Below are positions 10,090 through 21,041 of a DNA stretch of 64,000 bases, piece by piece. The stretch covers positions 594,128 through 658,127 of the forward strand of contig CM030938.1 in NCBI GenBank assembly GCA_018136815.1, given 5' to 3'. Below the pieces are notes generated by a model. The model had not been told where the DNA came from. It saw nothing but the letters and a program-made list of their open reading frames with translations, and made no database searches. A program made the position numbers and the translations under genes. The DNA comes from Isochrysis galbana. Lineage: Eukaryota; Haptophyta; Isochrysidales; Isochrysidaceae. The stretch's first letter is position 1. Each line of letters starts with the position of its first letter.

Positions 10090-11760
10090 ATCAGAAGAGG
10101 AATCGGGCCCGGCATCGACTTCGTTGCAATCTGTCGCCGGCGGGGTCGGCGCCGACGAAAGAAGGGACGTGGCTGTCGTAGAAGCCGGCCGCGGGAAGGC
10201 TGAGGCCAGGGTGGTGGCTCTGCGGCAGCGGCTGGCGTGGGTGGTGACCGAAGAGGTTCTCCAATGCGAAGCATTCTTCGGAGGACTTGGCTCGGGCTAG
10301 CGGGTGGATGGACCGCTGAAATTACGGTGGATTCAGACTCGAATTCGGAAGACTCGGCAACTTGAGAAGGGCTAGGAGACGGCTGTGCCAGCTCCTCCAT
10401 GGCTCTCGGTTGATGGGGTGGCGTGGGAACGCCGGTGGTCGACCGCGGACTCCGCGGTGACGTTAAATTGTACTCGGACTCGGACTCGTCGTTTCTGTCG
10501 TGCTGGACACTGAAAACAGGGCTCACTTTCGAAATGGGAACGGACGGTGCCAGCCCAAAGGTGAAGCCCCCTGGCGTCGCAACCGTCGGTGAGGACGAAG
10601 CTGAAGCTTGTGATGACAATAGGGGCACGGTGGCCAGCACCGGTTGGCTCGGTGCGGCCGAAATCTCGGACTCGGTGACGGGCTTGATTACGCGGGCTCG
10701 GGATGCACTGTCTTGTGCGATTGGACTCGGACTCGGAACGGAAACGGAAGGGATCGGCTCGGCGGCGTGCAGCTTGCTGGAGTGGCAGGCCGGCTGCGGC
10801 GAGACTCGGAACGGTGGCTCGGACAAGGACACAGTGGCTGTCGTCGAGGGCTTCGGCGTCAGCTTGTGTTTGGACTCGATACGCGGTGGCTCGTGAAACG
10901 GGGCTCGGTTGTGGTTGGGATTCTGGACGTGACCGGAGATTCCAAATGACTCAGACTCGGGGCGCGGAGGACCGAAGGTGAACACTCCCGCGGAAGGAGT
11001 GGTCGTCGGAGGCTCAGTGGGTGGCTGGAGCTCCGTTAATCCTGCGGCCGACCGCGTGGTAGGACTCGGTGACGTTGTAAACTCGGACTCGGACTCGGAC
11101 TCGGATGGCTCAGAACGGGGTTTGCTCAAAACAGGCTTGGACTCGGACTCGAAAGAAAGTGGGGAAGTACCGGAGAACTGCGCCTCCATCGTCGTAGCGA
11201 TGGAGACTGGTGATACCGGTGATGACTGGACTGGGCTCAGACTCGTAGATGGGCTCGCGGTGGCGTAAGACGAAGAGGGTAATTCTGAACGTGACTTGGA
11301 CTCGGACTCGTACTCGGGAGACGTTTTGTGGCTCGGGCATGCGAAATTTGATTTGAAGGATTGAAGGTTGGATTGGGCCTGCGGCGGCTGGATTTTCGCA
11401 GACCGTGAGGTCTTGGACTGGGGATGCTTGGGAGTGGCGGGGGTAGCGGTTGAGCGGCTTGAGTTGATAGAGAGGCGGTGACGGTTGACTTGGTTTTGAG
11501 GACTCGTGCGTGATATCGAGAATCAGGATGGAATCATCGGCATTGGGAGAAATAGGGGCAATCGGCGAGGGGGCAGGAGAAAGAGGGGGATGGAGGTGGT
11601 AGGGCTTGTCTGGAACTTGGGGAATCTTGGGGTACCGGTTGGAGGCCGTAGAAGTACTCGGCCGTAGCGTAATACGATCTTTTGGTGGGTGGCGTTCAGG
11701 CCCACTACCCTGGACTGGTAGCGGGGTAACAGCGCGGACGTGGGCCCCGCCGGCGACCTA
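10090..11760 (-). pseudogene. Frameshifted N-terminal pol region of copy A
   Basis: This segment matches the N-terminal third of the copy C pol frame: low-complexity Ser/Glu/Pro stretches with repeated SESESE, then FTFGP and SPSPSQ runs. One frame spans 10086-11189. A loss of one G near 10193-10195 separates it from the downstream pol frame, and small indels near 11420-11450 break it from the region just after the gag stop. The TAG trinucleotide that separates gag from pol in copy C is at 11758-11760. No catalytic domain is visible; it is probably a disordered linker. Confidence 0.75.
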
Positions 11761-11856
11761 CTGGGCCGGACGGAGAACGAACCATCGTGCGGAGGCGGCG
11801 GTGGACTTCTGGGTCGTTACCACACTCGCCACTGCCGCCTTCGCAGAGAAAACGAA

Positions 11857-11956
11857 NNNNNNNNNNNNNNNNNNNNNNNNNNNNNNNNNNNNNNNNNNNN
11901 NNNNNNNNNNNNNNNNNNNNNNNNNNNNNNNNNNNNNNNNNNNNNNNNNNNNNNNN
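11857..11956. other. Assembly gap (100 N)
   Basis: Exactly 100 unknown bases. This round number is commonly used for a gap of unknown size. It lies at the centre of the inverted pair of chromoviruses and hides gag and the 5' LTR of copy A and the 5' part of copy B. Confidence 0.99.
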
Positions 11957-12583
11957 GGTCGCCGCCGTCCAAGCGGCGGTGGCCGAGGCATTAAAATCGC
12001 AAAACAACAACTCGAACCGCAAGGCGACTGGCGCTGACAATCGTCGGGCTCCGCCTCCGCCTACGAATTACTCCGCATCGTCTCCGTTACCGGACGCACT
12101 TCTTGACCGTTCCCTCGGCAAAAGCACGTCTTCCGTCGCCAATGTGATCCCCCTCCGAACGGCCTTGGGCTTCCGGCCGATTCGGGCCTCTCGGAATGGA
12201 TCCAGGTAGCTGGTCTCGAGCGCGAGCCCGCTTCTGGCAAATCTCTCGTTACGCGGGTCACCCGGCCCTTCGCGCTGCGCTCACGCGCTGCCGTCCCTCG
12301 GATGCCACCATGACGGCGCCGCGTCTCGACGACTTTAGACCGCGACGTCAAGGAGTGGACCGACGCCAACGGCTGCGCGTACTGCGCCTTTCGTCCCCGG
12401 GCTCCATCTGGTACGCCCGAGGCAGACTTGTGGAAGTATGGCACGGGCGACGGAGCTCATAACCCCGTCGTTTGCCAACCATACATTCGTTTTCTCTGCG
12501 AAGGCGGCAGTGGCGAGTGTGGTAACGACCCAGAAGTCCACCGCCGCCTCCGCACGATGGTTGTTCTCCGTCCGGCCCAGTAG
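11957..12583 (+). pseudogene. gag C-terminal fragment of copy B
   Basis: Translations match the C-terminal part of copy C gag: a QAAVAEALKSQ segment followed by the Cys-rich tail. A 2-nt loss near 12130 breaks the frame, and a new stop follows near 12208. The tail with the CxxC motif and the terminal RRL-RPAQ sequence is then in a different frame and ends at TAG 12581-12583. It cannot make normal Gag. Confidence 0.8.
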
Positions 12584-15500
12584 GTCGCCGGCGGGGCCCA
12601 CGTCCGCGCTGTTACCCCGCTACCAGTCCAGGGTAGTGGGCCTGAACGCCACCCACCAAAAGATCGTATTACGCTACGGCCGAGTACTTCTACGGCCTCC
12701 AACCGGTACCCCAAGATTCCCCAAGTTCCAGACAAGCCCTGCCACCTCCATCCCCCTCTTTCTCCTGCCTCCTCGCCGATTGCCCCTATTTCTCCCAATG
12801 CCGATGATTCCATCCTGATTCTCGATATCACGCACGAGTCCTCAAAACCAAGTCAACCGTCACCGCCTCTCTATCAACTCAAGCCGCTCAACCGCTACCC
12901 CCCGCCACTCCTCAAGCATCCCCAGTCCAAGACCTCACGGTCTGCGAAAATCCAGCCGCCGCAGGCCCAATCCAACCTTCAATCCTTCAAATCAAATTTC
13001 GCATGTCCGAGCCACAAAACGTCTCCCGAGTACGAGTCCGAGTCCAAGTCACGTTCAGAATTACCCTCTTCGTCTTACGCCACCGCGAGCCCATCTACGA
13101 GTCTGAGCCCAGTCCAGTCATCACCGGTATCACCAGTCTCCATTACTACGACGATGGAGGCGCAGTTCTCCGGTTCTTCCCCACTTTCTTTCGAGTCCGA
13201 GTCCAAGCCTGTTTTGAGCAAACCCCGTTCTGAGCCATCCGAGTCCGAGTCCGAGTCCGAGTCCGAGTTTACAACGTCACCGAGTCCTACCACGCGGTCG
13301 ACCGCAGGATTAACGGAGCTCCAGCCACTCACTGAGCCTCCGACGACCACTCCTTCCGCGGAGTGTTCACCTTCGGTCCTCCGCGCCCCGAGTCTGAGTC
13401 ATTTGGAATCTCCGGTCACTTCCAGAATTCCAACCACAACCGAGCCCCGTTTCACGAGCCACCGCGTATCGAGTCCAAACACAAGCTGACGCCGAAGCCC
13501 TCGACGACAGCCACTGTGTCCTTGTCCGAGCCACCGTTCCGAGTCTCGCCGCAGCCGGCCTGCCACTCCAGCAGGCTGCACGCCGCCGAGCCGATCCCTT
13601 CCGTTTCCGTTCCGAGTCCGAGTCCAATCGCACAAGACAGTGCATCCCGAGCCCGCGTAATCAAGCCCGTCACCGAGTCCGAGATTTCGGCCGCACCGAG
13701 CCAACCGGTGCTGGCCACCGTGCCCCTATTGTCATCACAAGCTTCAGCTTCGTCCTCACCGACGGTTGCGACGCCAGGGGCTTCACCTTTGAGCCGGCCC
13801 CGTCCGTTCCCATTTCGAAAGTTAGCCCTGTTATTGGCGTCCAGCACGCCAGAAACGACGAGTCCGAGTCCGAGTACAAATTAACGTCACCGCGGAGTCC
13901 GCGGTCGACCACCGGCGTTCCCACGCCACCCCATCAACCGAGAGCCCTGGAGGAGCTTGAACAGCCGTCTCCTAGCCCCTCTCAAGTCGCCGAGTCTTCC
14001 GAATTCGAGTCTGAATCCACCGTAATTTCAGCGGTCCATCCACCCGCTAGCCCGAGCCAAGTCCTCCGAAGAATGCTTCGCATTGCAGAACCTCTTCGGC
14101 CACTACCCACGCCAGCCGCTGCCACAGAGCCACCACCCTGGCCCCAGCCTTCCCCGCAGCCGGCTTCTACGACAGCCACGTCCCTTCTTTCGCCGGCGCC
14201 GACCCCGCCGACGACAGAATGCAACGACGTCGATCCCTGGCCTGTTTCCTCTTCCGACGTGACCATGGAGAGTGACCACAACTCCTCTGCACGTCGAGGA
14301 ACGGCGGCCTCCCAAACCGAGCTTCTACGCCCATTGAGCCAGCCCAACCGAGTCCCTGAGCCATGTCCTTCATGTCTCTCACCGTGGTCTCGCGGCCGCG
14401 GCGTCCGTCGCCGCCGTCCGACACCCCACTTCTCCGAGTTTCTTCGTCCATCCCGTCCTCCGAGCCCGTCTCTACGTCGTCGATATCCGAGTCTTCTTCC
14501 ATTCGTCCTACGTCGCTGCGGCCACCGGTCGCCGCCTCCGAGCACTGCCTGCCTCTCGATACCACTGCCACCACCATCATGCGCGTGGCAGCGATCAATG
14601 CGTCCGCGATCCAGTCCTTCGATTCCTCTCAAAACAACTCCGATGTCGGCACCCGTGATGATACCCCGTCACCCGCTCTCCACGCTCTCGCCTCTCTTCG
14701 TGCACGAGCGAGCGGCTCTGCGGTGGTATTACCTCGGCACCTCACGGAGGCAGCCCAAGAGCTTCGCCGGCCTCGCAATGGCACCCTAGCCTCGCCTGCC
14801 GCCGCGCTACCCAAGCACTTCGATGAGCTTTGCGCTGAGCTCACGAAGATGAATCAACGAGTCCAAGACGGGCTGACGTCTGGCTGTCACGCACCACGCG
14901 TTCTCGTCGTTGGCGAGACGAGCGGCGTCGTCTCCTCCATGTTCCTACTCGCCGGTGCTGATGTAGCTACGTGCGATTTGTATCCTTCCGAGATCGATTA
15001 CGTGCCCCACTTCCAAGGCGACGCGCTTCATGTCCAAAACCTAGGTTGGGACCTAGTCATCGCCCACCCGCCCTGCACGTACCTCTCCGCTGTCAGCAGT
15101 CAATGGCTCTCCCAAGAACCCGGACGTCGTGCCGCTCTTGAGTCGGCCGCTCGCGTCTTCAAGTCAATGGCCTCCGCCACTGCTCCGTTTGTAGCGGTCG
15201 AGAACCCTCGGATGCATGCGGAAGCTCGCCGTTTAGTCGGGGGGTTGACCCCGACCCAATTCGTCCAACCCTGGGAGCACGGCACTGGACACCAGAAAGC
15301 CACCGGGTTGTACCTCACCAAAGGGCTGCCGCCCCTCCAGCCAACTTGCGTCGTGGATGGCCGTGAGTCGGCCATGGCTAACCTCTCTCCTTCACCGCAC
15401 CGTGGCGCTCTTCGCAGCCGCACCTACGTCGGTGTAGCTGGAGCGATGGCGATCCATTGGATGCCTGTTCTTCTTCGACATTTGAGCCAACAGCGAGACC

Positions 15501-16591
15501 AGACGTCGACGAAGAAATTGTCCGCGTTAGAGCTACTCGCTTGCGCGCGGTGCAGCCTATTGGACCGGCCTTCACTTAGCTCGACCGAGGCTACCGCCTA
15601 CGAGCCGTGGTCGGCTCTTCATCGTTATGAGAGGGGGAGGGAAACGAGTGAAGTTTCTTCCGACCCCGTTGTTTCCCGTCCAGCTACTCCCGAGTCAGAC
15701 AACCACGAAGACCAAAAAGAAACCCACGATAACCACGACAACGACACGCCACTCCACGCCTCCGAGTCTACACTCCACGACCCATTCTCTCCATGGACCG
15801 CCCCGCCTCCGGCACGCGCGAGCTCGCCGCGTCCGACGACGCCGACGACTCTCCGGAAGCGGCGCCAACAATGGCAATCATTCGGAGTGAACGGGGACCA
15901 GAAATGGTCCAACGTCACGCCCGAAACCGCTGACGAAATAAGAGCGCAAGCTCTAGCCGGACGAAACGCCGACGAGGAATCCGACCTCGCCGCTGCCGTC
16001 CGAGCGCCGATCGAATTCGTGGAAGCCAAAGGCATCCGCGCCGAAGAGCTAGCCTCATTAGTTCGAAGACCCAAGACAGAAGCCCAAGCCCGTCTCGAGA
16101 AAGATTGGGAAAAGATGTCCGACCACCCGAGGCACCCCACCGACAAGAGAGGCCTGGGCTACACTAGTCCCAAGCTATCACCCTGTACCGCTACCAACGA
16201 GGACGACCCCTCTAGGCCCTCTGCCACGATAGCGGCAGTCGGAGTACCCGAAGAGACGACGACCAGTTTGACGACGAATTCACCCGAGCAACGACGCTGG
16301 CGACCAACCCCGTCCCTGTCCGACACCATTGCACACGTGACCGCGCACCGGCCGGAGAGCGTCGTGGATACCCTACCATCTGCCTACCCAAGGCATTGTC
16401 TATATGTTCGAGATCTAATGGTCTGCCGCTCCGGCGAGGCTGCCGGCAAAGAAGGAGTAATCTTAGCCGACTCCGCCCTCACGGTCAACAGCACACTCGC
16501 TGACACCAGAGCTGGCCCGTCGGTCGTGACCACTTCCTCTTGTCCAGCCTACCCAACGACGCATGCGTCGAGCGGCTGCCGCAAGCCGTAG
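12584..16591 (+). pseudogene. pol N-terminal half of copy B: linker, methyltransferase, broken protease
   Basis: The linker is scattered over several frames (13154-13489, 13363-13884, 14073-14789). From 14363 one frame of 742 codons runs to 16591 and covers the whole methyltransferase-like domain (about 14891-15490) with AHPPC, VENP and RSRTY motifs unchanged. At the protease the active-site triad reads DTR where A and C have DTG. Shortly after, a 1-nt loss near 16540 shifts the frame so that this product stops at 16591. Compared with A and C both lesions look like secondary damage; the methyltransferase module is untouched. Confidence 0.85.
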
Positions 16592-19500
16592 TGACACCGC
16601 TCCATGGCCCAGACGGCCTACCTCTTATCACGCGAGGCAAGGCTCGAATCGTTTTCTCCGTCGGTGGATTTCTCTTTCGTCATACGTTCATGGTGATTGA
16701 AGGCAACCCGATGCTACTGCTCGGGAACGACTTCTTAGCTACGCACGCCGCTTCGATTCAGCTCGCCTCCGACAGCGCGGACGGCTCTATCACCCTCGGT
16801 GCCCCATCCACGGTGGCTCCTCTTGAGGTTAATGGCAGTCCAAGCCCCGACGCTCCGCCGATCTTTCGCGTCTCGACGTCACCGATAGCGGTGGTCCCTG
16901 TCAGCATGACTTGTGCACAGGTCTGTCCGACCTCCGCGAACCCAATCACGACTGACTTCTTCCGAGGGCCGCAAGCCGCCGAAAACGACAACCAGCTAGT
17001 CTCCGAGCCGCTCTTCAACACGGCCGATGAGTTTGCCGCCAAAGCGCCGGCGTCTTGTGGCTCCGAGTACCTCCTATATACCCATGAACCTATCACGATC
17101 CCGGCCTATCATCGGGCGACGTTTCACGTCCGAATTCCGCTAGCTCTTCGAGAACACGAAGACTGCGCCATGCTCGTGGACCGACTCCCTACACGCGAGA
17201 CTATTGACAGCTCTCCGCTCGTCATCCCTCAAGTAGAGAGGCCGAAATCCGACCACACCATCGCGGTTACGGTGGCCAATACTGACCCCAAACCACTACA
17301 CCTTCCGTCGTTCCATCCTGTAGCTTCGCTACAGGTTCGATTCAAGATTCACGCTGGAACTTATCACCGCGTCGGTGACAATAACTCGCCGGATGTGATT
17401 GAGTCGCTCAACGAGGACCAACGCAAGCTCCTCGAGGCAGCCAAGATCGACCCCGAGGGCCGTCTCTCGATGCCCCAACGTGAACAAGTTCGTCGTCTAC
17501 TGGCCCGACGTATCGCTGCTTTCGCAATTGACCCGACTAACCCGAATCACACTCACGTGATGGAGGTAGAGCTACCGCTCAACCCCGGAGCCGAAGCTCA
17601 CCGTCACGCACCGTCTAGAGTTGGACGAGAGGGTGAGAAGATCATAGAGGACGAAGTTTGCAAGATGGAGTCCGCGGGCATCATTAGGAAATCAAATTCG
17701 TCGTGGGCCTCTCGAGTCGTGTTAGTCACTAAGAAGGATGGCTCCGTACGTTTCTGCGTAGATTATCGCGACGTCAACTCCAAGCTTCGTCTAGAGGACA
17801 GCCCTCTTCCCCTCACGGTAGAAGCCATCGACCGATTGTCGTCCGGTCAAGGCAACCTCGATTCTCTATTCCTTTGCACCCTGGACCTGGCATCTGGTTT
17901 CTGGGGTATACCGATCAAAGAATCCGATAAACATATCACCGCGTTCACTACTCATCGCGGCAAGTACGAGTTCAATTACTTGCCTTTCGGTGTTCAATCC
18001 GGTCCCTCGTATATGTGCCGCCTCATGGACGCCGTTCTCGGTGGGCTGGCATGGGAGATTTGTATGCCATACTTGGATGATGTCGGCGCCTGGTCGACAG
18101 GTGTAGGTGACTCGCTGCAGGCCAGGGAAGAGTCGTCATTCCAACAAATGTTACACCGTCTTGATCTTGTCTTGGAACGTCTCATCTGGGCGGGCCTCAC
18201 TTGCAAGATGTCGAAATGCGTTTTCTTTGCCACCTCGGCTGAATATCTCGGCCACGTTGTTTCGCGTGAAGGTCTTCGGATGGATCCCAAGAAAGTGGAA
18301 GCTGTCTCGAAAATCGACCCAACCCAAATCAACTCGATCGAAGCCGTCCGTTCGTTCCTTGGATTGTGCTCCTACTACCGCCGTTTCATCCGTCGTTTTG
18401 CGATCCGTGCGGCGCCGTTAACCGCTCTCACGCGGAAAGGGTGCGACGTCCCGGTCGAGTCGCAAACAGAAGCCTGTCGACAGGCTATCGAAGATCTCAA
18501 GCAAGCTATCTGTGAAGAACCCGTACTTGCACCTCCTCGAGACGACCGTCCTTTCCTCGTTAAAACCGACGGTGCTAGCAAGCTCGGCATCGCCGGCGTC
18601 CTCGCCCAAAAAGACGACGAAGGGAGAGAGCGCGTCGTTGCATACTACGGTCGTAGCTTGAGTCCGGCTGAGCGCCATTGGACAGTCACTGAAATCGAAC
18701 TTCTATCAGCGCTAGAATCGATCCGAAATTGGAGGCCTTATCTTTGGGGTCGCCACTTCACCCTCGTCGTAGACCATTCAGCTTTGCGCTGGCTTCACAC
18801 GATGAAAGATCAAGTCACCGGTGGTCCAGCCTCGCGCCTCATGCGATGGGTCCTAAAGCTAGCCGAATATAGATTCGACGTCGTGCACAAACCTGGAGTC
18901 ACTCACTGGGACGCCGACGGCTTATCCCGCTTAGTTGCTCTCGAGCCTGATCACGATCCTCTCCATCTCGAGGAGAGTGACGCCCATTCTTTCGATTCTT
19001 CTGAAATTCACGACATAGTCGCCGCCGCGGTTACTTCATCCACCCTCACCGCTCGCCGCCAACAAGCAAGCGATAGGCTCGCTCGTCAAGCATCGGAATC
19101 TTCGGAGTCGATTACCTCCTCGTATCTCGATGTGGGCGTGCCTCATGCCGACGAATTACGTCAAGCGCTCTCTACCGACGATCTCGCCAGCTCGATCCTT
19201 TCTGAAGTCGAGTCGATCCTTCCGAAAGCTTCCTCTTCGATTGACTCTAGCTCGTCGTCGAAGAAAAGTTCCCGATTCCTCCTTCGCGATGGCCTACTCT
19301 ACTACCGCTCCTCAGAGGCGGAAGAGGCTCCTCTTCGTTTATACATTCCGGAGTCCCTTCGTGACACGTACCTCCGCGCCTACCATGACCACCTTGGTCA
19401 CCCAGGTGCGACAAGGATGACTACCCTACTTCGTTCTCGAGTTTACTGGCCTGGCCTATCCGCCTCTGTATCGGAGTACGTTCGAGAGTGCCATGAATGC

Positions 19501-20784
19501 ACTCTTGGCAAACCGTTACCGCGACCGCTCGCCCATCCATCCGGTCTTTCTATCGGATCCTATCCTTTCGACGTCGTCTATTGCGATATTCTTTCGATGG
19601 CTCCCACCCACGATTTCGTATCCGGCCGCTCCGGTTTTGATAAGCTGATTGTTTTCGTCGATTCTCTCTCTCGTTGGATTGAAGCTGAGCCTTGCAACGG
19701 TAACCCCTCGTCCGCAAAATGTCTGGACGTCTTCATGCGTCTCATCGTATCTCGTTATGGAGTCCCTCGCCAACTTCGAACCGACGCCGGCTCGAATCTT
19801 TGCTCTCGATTAGTGGACCTAATTCTCAAAGCGACCGGCACGGACTTGAGCACTACTGAAGCCTATCGCCACGAAGGCGTAGGGCTAGTAGAAAGAGCTC
19901 AACAAACTCTCCTCACGATGACTCGAGTCTCCAATGAAGGCGGCGCCCATTGGGTCGACCACCTTCCGTTTCTTCTCATGTCTATGCGAGCGACCGCCGG
20001 TCGCGTCGTACCCAAGTCACCCGCGGCTATCTTGTTTGGTCGGGAGCTTCGTCTTCCAGCTCAACTTGCTGACCCTGCTCCTGTTCTCGAGTTGCTTCCA
20101 TCTAGGCCTCCGTCCGATGCCGTCATTTACGCCACCGAGCTCAATAAGAAGCTTCTCGAGTCGTGGCGTTCCGCCCTCGAAAGTACTCAAGAAGCCCAAC
20201 GCGAATCGATGCGCTCCGCCTCTCAAAAGTCTAAACTCGGTGTCACCTTCAAACCAGGAGACAGAGTTTGTCGTCGAATCCCTGGCCACGCCAACAAACT
20301 TCAATATCTCTACTCCGGTCCCTACCGAGTAGAAGAAGCCATCTCGGCCACTCGCTACCGTCTACGCGATCTCGAAAATCGTCAAGTCAAGGATGAAGTT
20401 CACATTTCCAATCTTCGTCCGTACTTTACCGTCACCGATTCGTCTCCGCTCGCTGAAGATGAGTACTTGGTCGAAGAGTTACTCGATCGCAAGGGCGATG
20501 GAGTTTCATTCAAGTATCTCGTCAAATGGCGCGGCTATCCTCGTTCTGAAGCTACTTGGGAGTCTCGAATTGAGTTGCTTCGGCGTTGTGCTGATCTAGT
20601 TGAGTCGTACGACACCACTTTCGACCGCCGTCCGGTTCAACACCAAGCTCACTCCGCTGTAGACTCCTCTTCAAGTCCAAGTTCAAGTCCCCAGTCTAAT
20701 CAAGTTCCACGTCGAGTTCAAGAGTCAAATCGTATTCCTCCTGATCTGCCTTCAAGTCGTACCCGTTCTCGTTCACGTTCGTAG
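16540..20784 (+). CDS. pol C-terminal half of copy B: RT, RNase H, integrase, chromodomain
   Basis: A 1414-codon frame beginning within the protease. It contains the RT core (FCVDYRDVNSK, YLDD), RNase H (TDGAS, VTEIELL, VVDHSALRWL), an integrase HHCC finger, D-D-E catalytic residues (YCDIL, TDAGSN, GLVERAQQ), a GPY-like motif and a C-terminal chromodomain (YLVKWRGYPRSEATWE). These enzymes normally copy the element RNA into cDNA and insert it, with the chromodomain directing integration to marked chromatin. Its ATG is internal to the original polyprotein and only marks the point after the frameshift, so expression would need frameshifting or a cryptic start. The frame itself is intact. Confidence 0.9.
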   Translation: MSSLPNDACVERLPQAVVTPLHGPDGLPLITRGKARIVFSVGGFLFRHTFMVIEGNPMLLLGNDFLATHAASIQLASDSADGSITLGAPSTVAPLEVNGSPSPDAPPIFRVSTSPIAVVPVSMTCAQVCPTSANPITTDFFRGPQAAENDNQLVSEPLFNTADEFAAKAPASCGSEYLLYTHEPITIPAYHRATFHVRIPLALREHEDCAMLVDRLPTRETIDSSPLVIPQVERPKSDHTIAVTVANTDPKPLHLPSFHPVASLQVRFKIHAGTYHRVGDNNSPDVIESLNEDQRKLLEAAKIDPEGRLSMPQREQVRRLLARRIAAFAIDPTNPNHTHVMEVELPLNPGAEAHRHAPSRVGREGEKIIEDEVCKMESAGIIRKSNSSWASRVVLVTKKDGSVRFCVDYRDVNSKLRLEDSPLPLTVEAIDRLSSGQGNLDSLFLCTLDLASGFWGIPIKESDKHITAFTTHRGKYEFNYLPFGVQSGPSYMCRLMDAVLGGLAWEICMPYLDDVGAWSTGVGDSLQAREESSFQQMLHRLDLVLERLIWAGLTCKMSKCVFFATSAEYLGHVVSREGLRMDPKKVEAVSKIDPTQINSIEAVRSFLGLCSYYRRFIRRFAIRAAPLTALTRKGCDVPVESQTEACRQAIEDLKQAICEEPVLAPPRDDRPFLVKTDGASKLGIAGVLAQKDDEGRERVVAYYGRSLSPAERHWTVTEIELLSALESIRNWRPYLWGRHFTLVVDHSALRWLHTMKDQVTGGPASRLMRWVLKLAEYRFDVVHKPGVTHWDADGLSRLVALEPDHDPLHLEESDAHSFDSSEIHDIVAAAVTSSTLTARRQQASDRLARQASESSESITSSYLDVGVPHADELRQALSTDDLASSILSEVESILPKASSSIDSSSSSKKSSRFLLRDGLLYYRSSEAEEAPLRLYIPESLRDTYLRAYHDHLGHPGATRMTTLLRSRVYWPGLSASVSEYVRECHECTLGKPLPRPLAHPSGLSIGSYPFDVVYCDILSMAPTHDFVSGRSGFDKLIVFVDSLSRWIEAEPCNGNPSSAKCLDVFMRLIVSRYGVPRQLRTDAGSNLCSRLVDLILKATGTDLSTTEAYRHEGVGLVERAQQTLLTMTRVSNEGGAHWVDHLPFLLMSMRATAGRVVPKSPAAILFGRELRLPAQLADPAPVLELLPSRPPSDAVIYATELNKKLLESWRSALESTQEAQRESMRSASQKSKLGVTFKPGDRVCRRIPGHANKLQYLYSGPYRVEEAISATRYRLRDLENRQVKDEVHISNLRPYFTVTDSSPLAEDEYLVEELLDRKGDGVSFKYLVKWRGYPRSEATWESRIELLRRCADLVESYDTTFDRRPVQHQAHSAVDSSSSPSSSPQSNQVPRRVQESNRIPPDLPSSRTRSRSRS

Positions 20785-21041
20785 CGCTAAGTCGACCGGA
20801 AGTGGATGATTAGCGTCGCGTCAGCGCCTGACCCAGCGCAACTGCCCGAGCAAAACTCCTGTAAAAGGGAGAACGTGGTAGGACGTGACGTACGAAATCG
20901 GGGGCCGCCGCGCTAAGCTGCCGATTTTGTGCTCGCTTTGGATCCATGGGTTAATCCTCCTCTTCTAGGTCTCTCGTCTCGTATGGTCAAATGAACTCTT
21001 TTGGCTCGACATCGGGAGACGTCTCGATTTAAGTCGGGGGG

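Larger units (their letters stand above)
1907..11856 (-). mobile_element. Ty3/gypsy chromovirus, copy A (5' end lost in gap)
   Basis: This is an LTR retrotransposon on the minus strand. Its 3' LTR is at 1907-3301 and is preceded, in element orientation, by a G-rich polypurine tract (3302-3312). Inward of that lies a long pol frame encoding methyltransferase-like, protease, reverse transcriptase, RNase H, integrase and chromodomain modules. The 5' LTR and most of gag fall in the assembly gap at 11857. Domain order PR-RT-RH-IN plus a C-terminal chromodomain places it among chromoviruses (Metaviridae). Copies B (11957-22431) and C (32678-40565) are close relatives. Confidence 0.95.
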
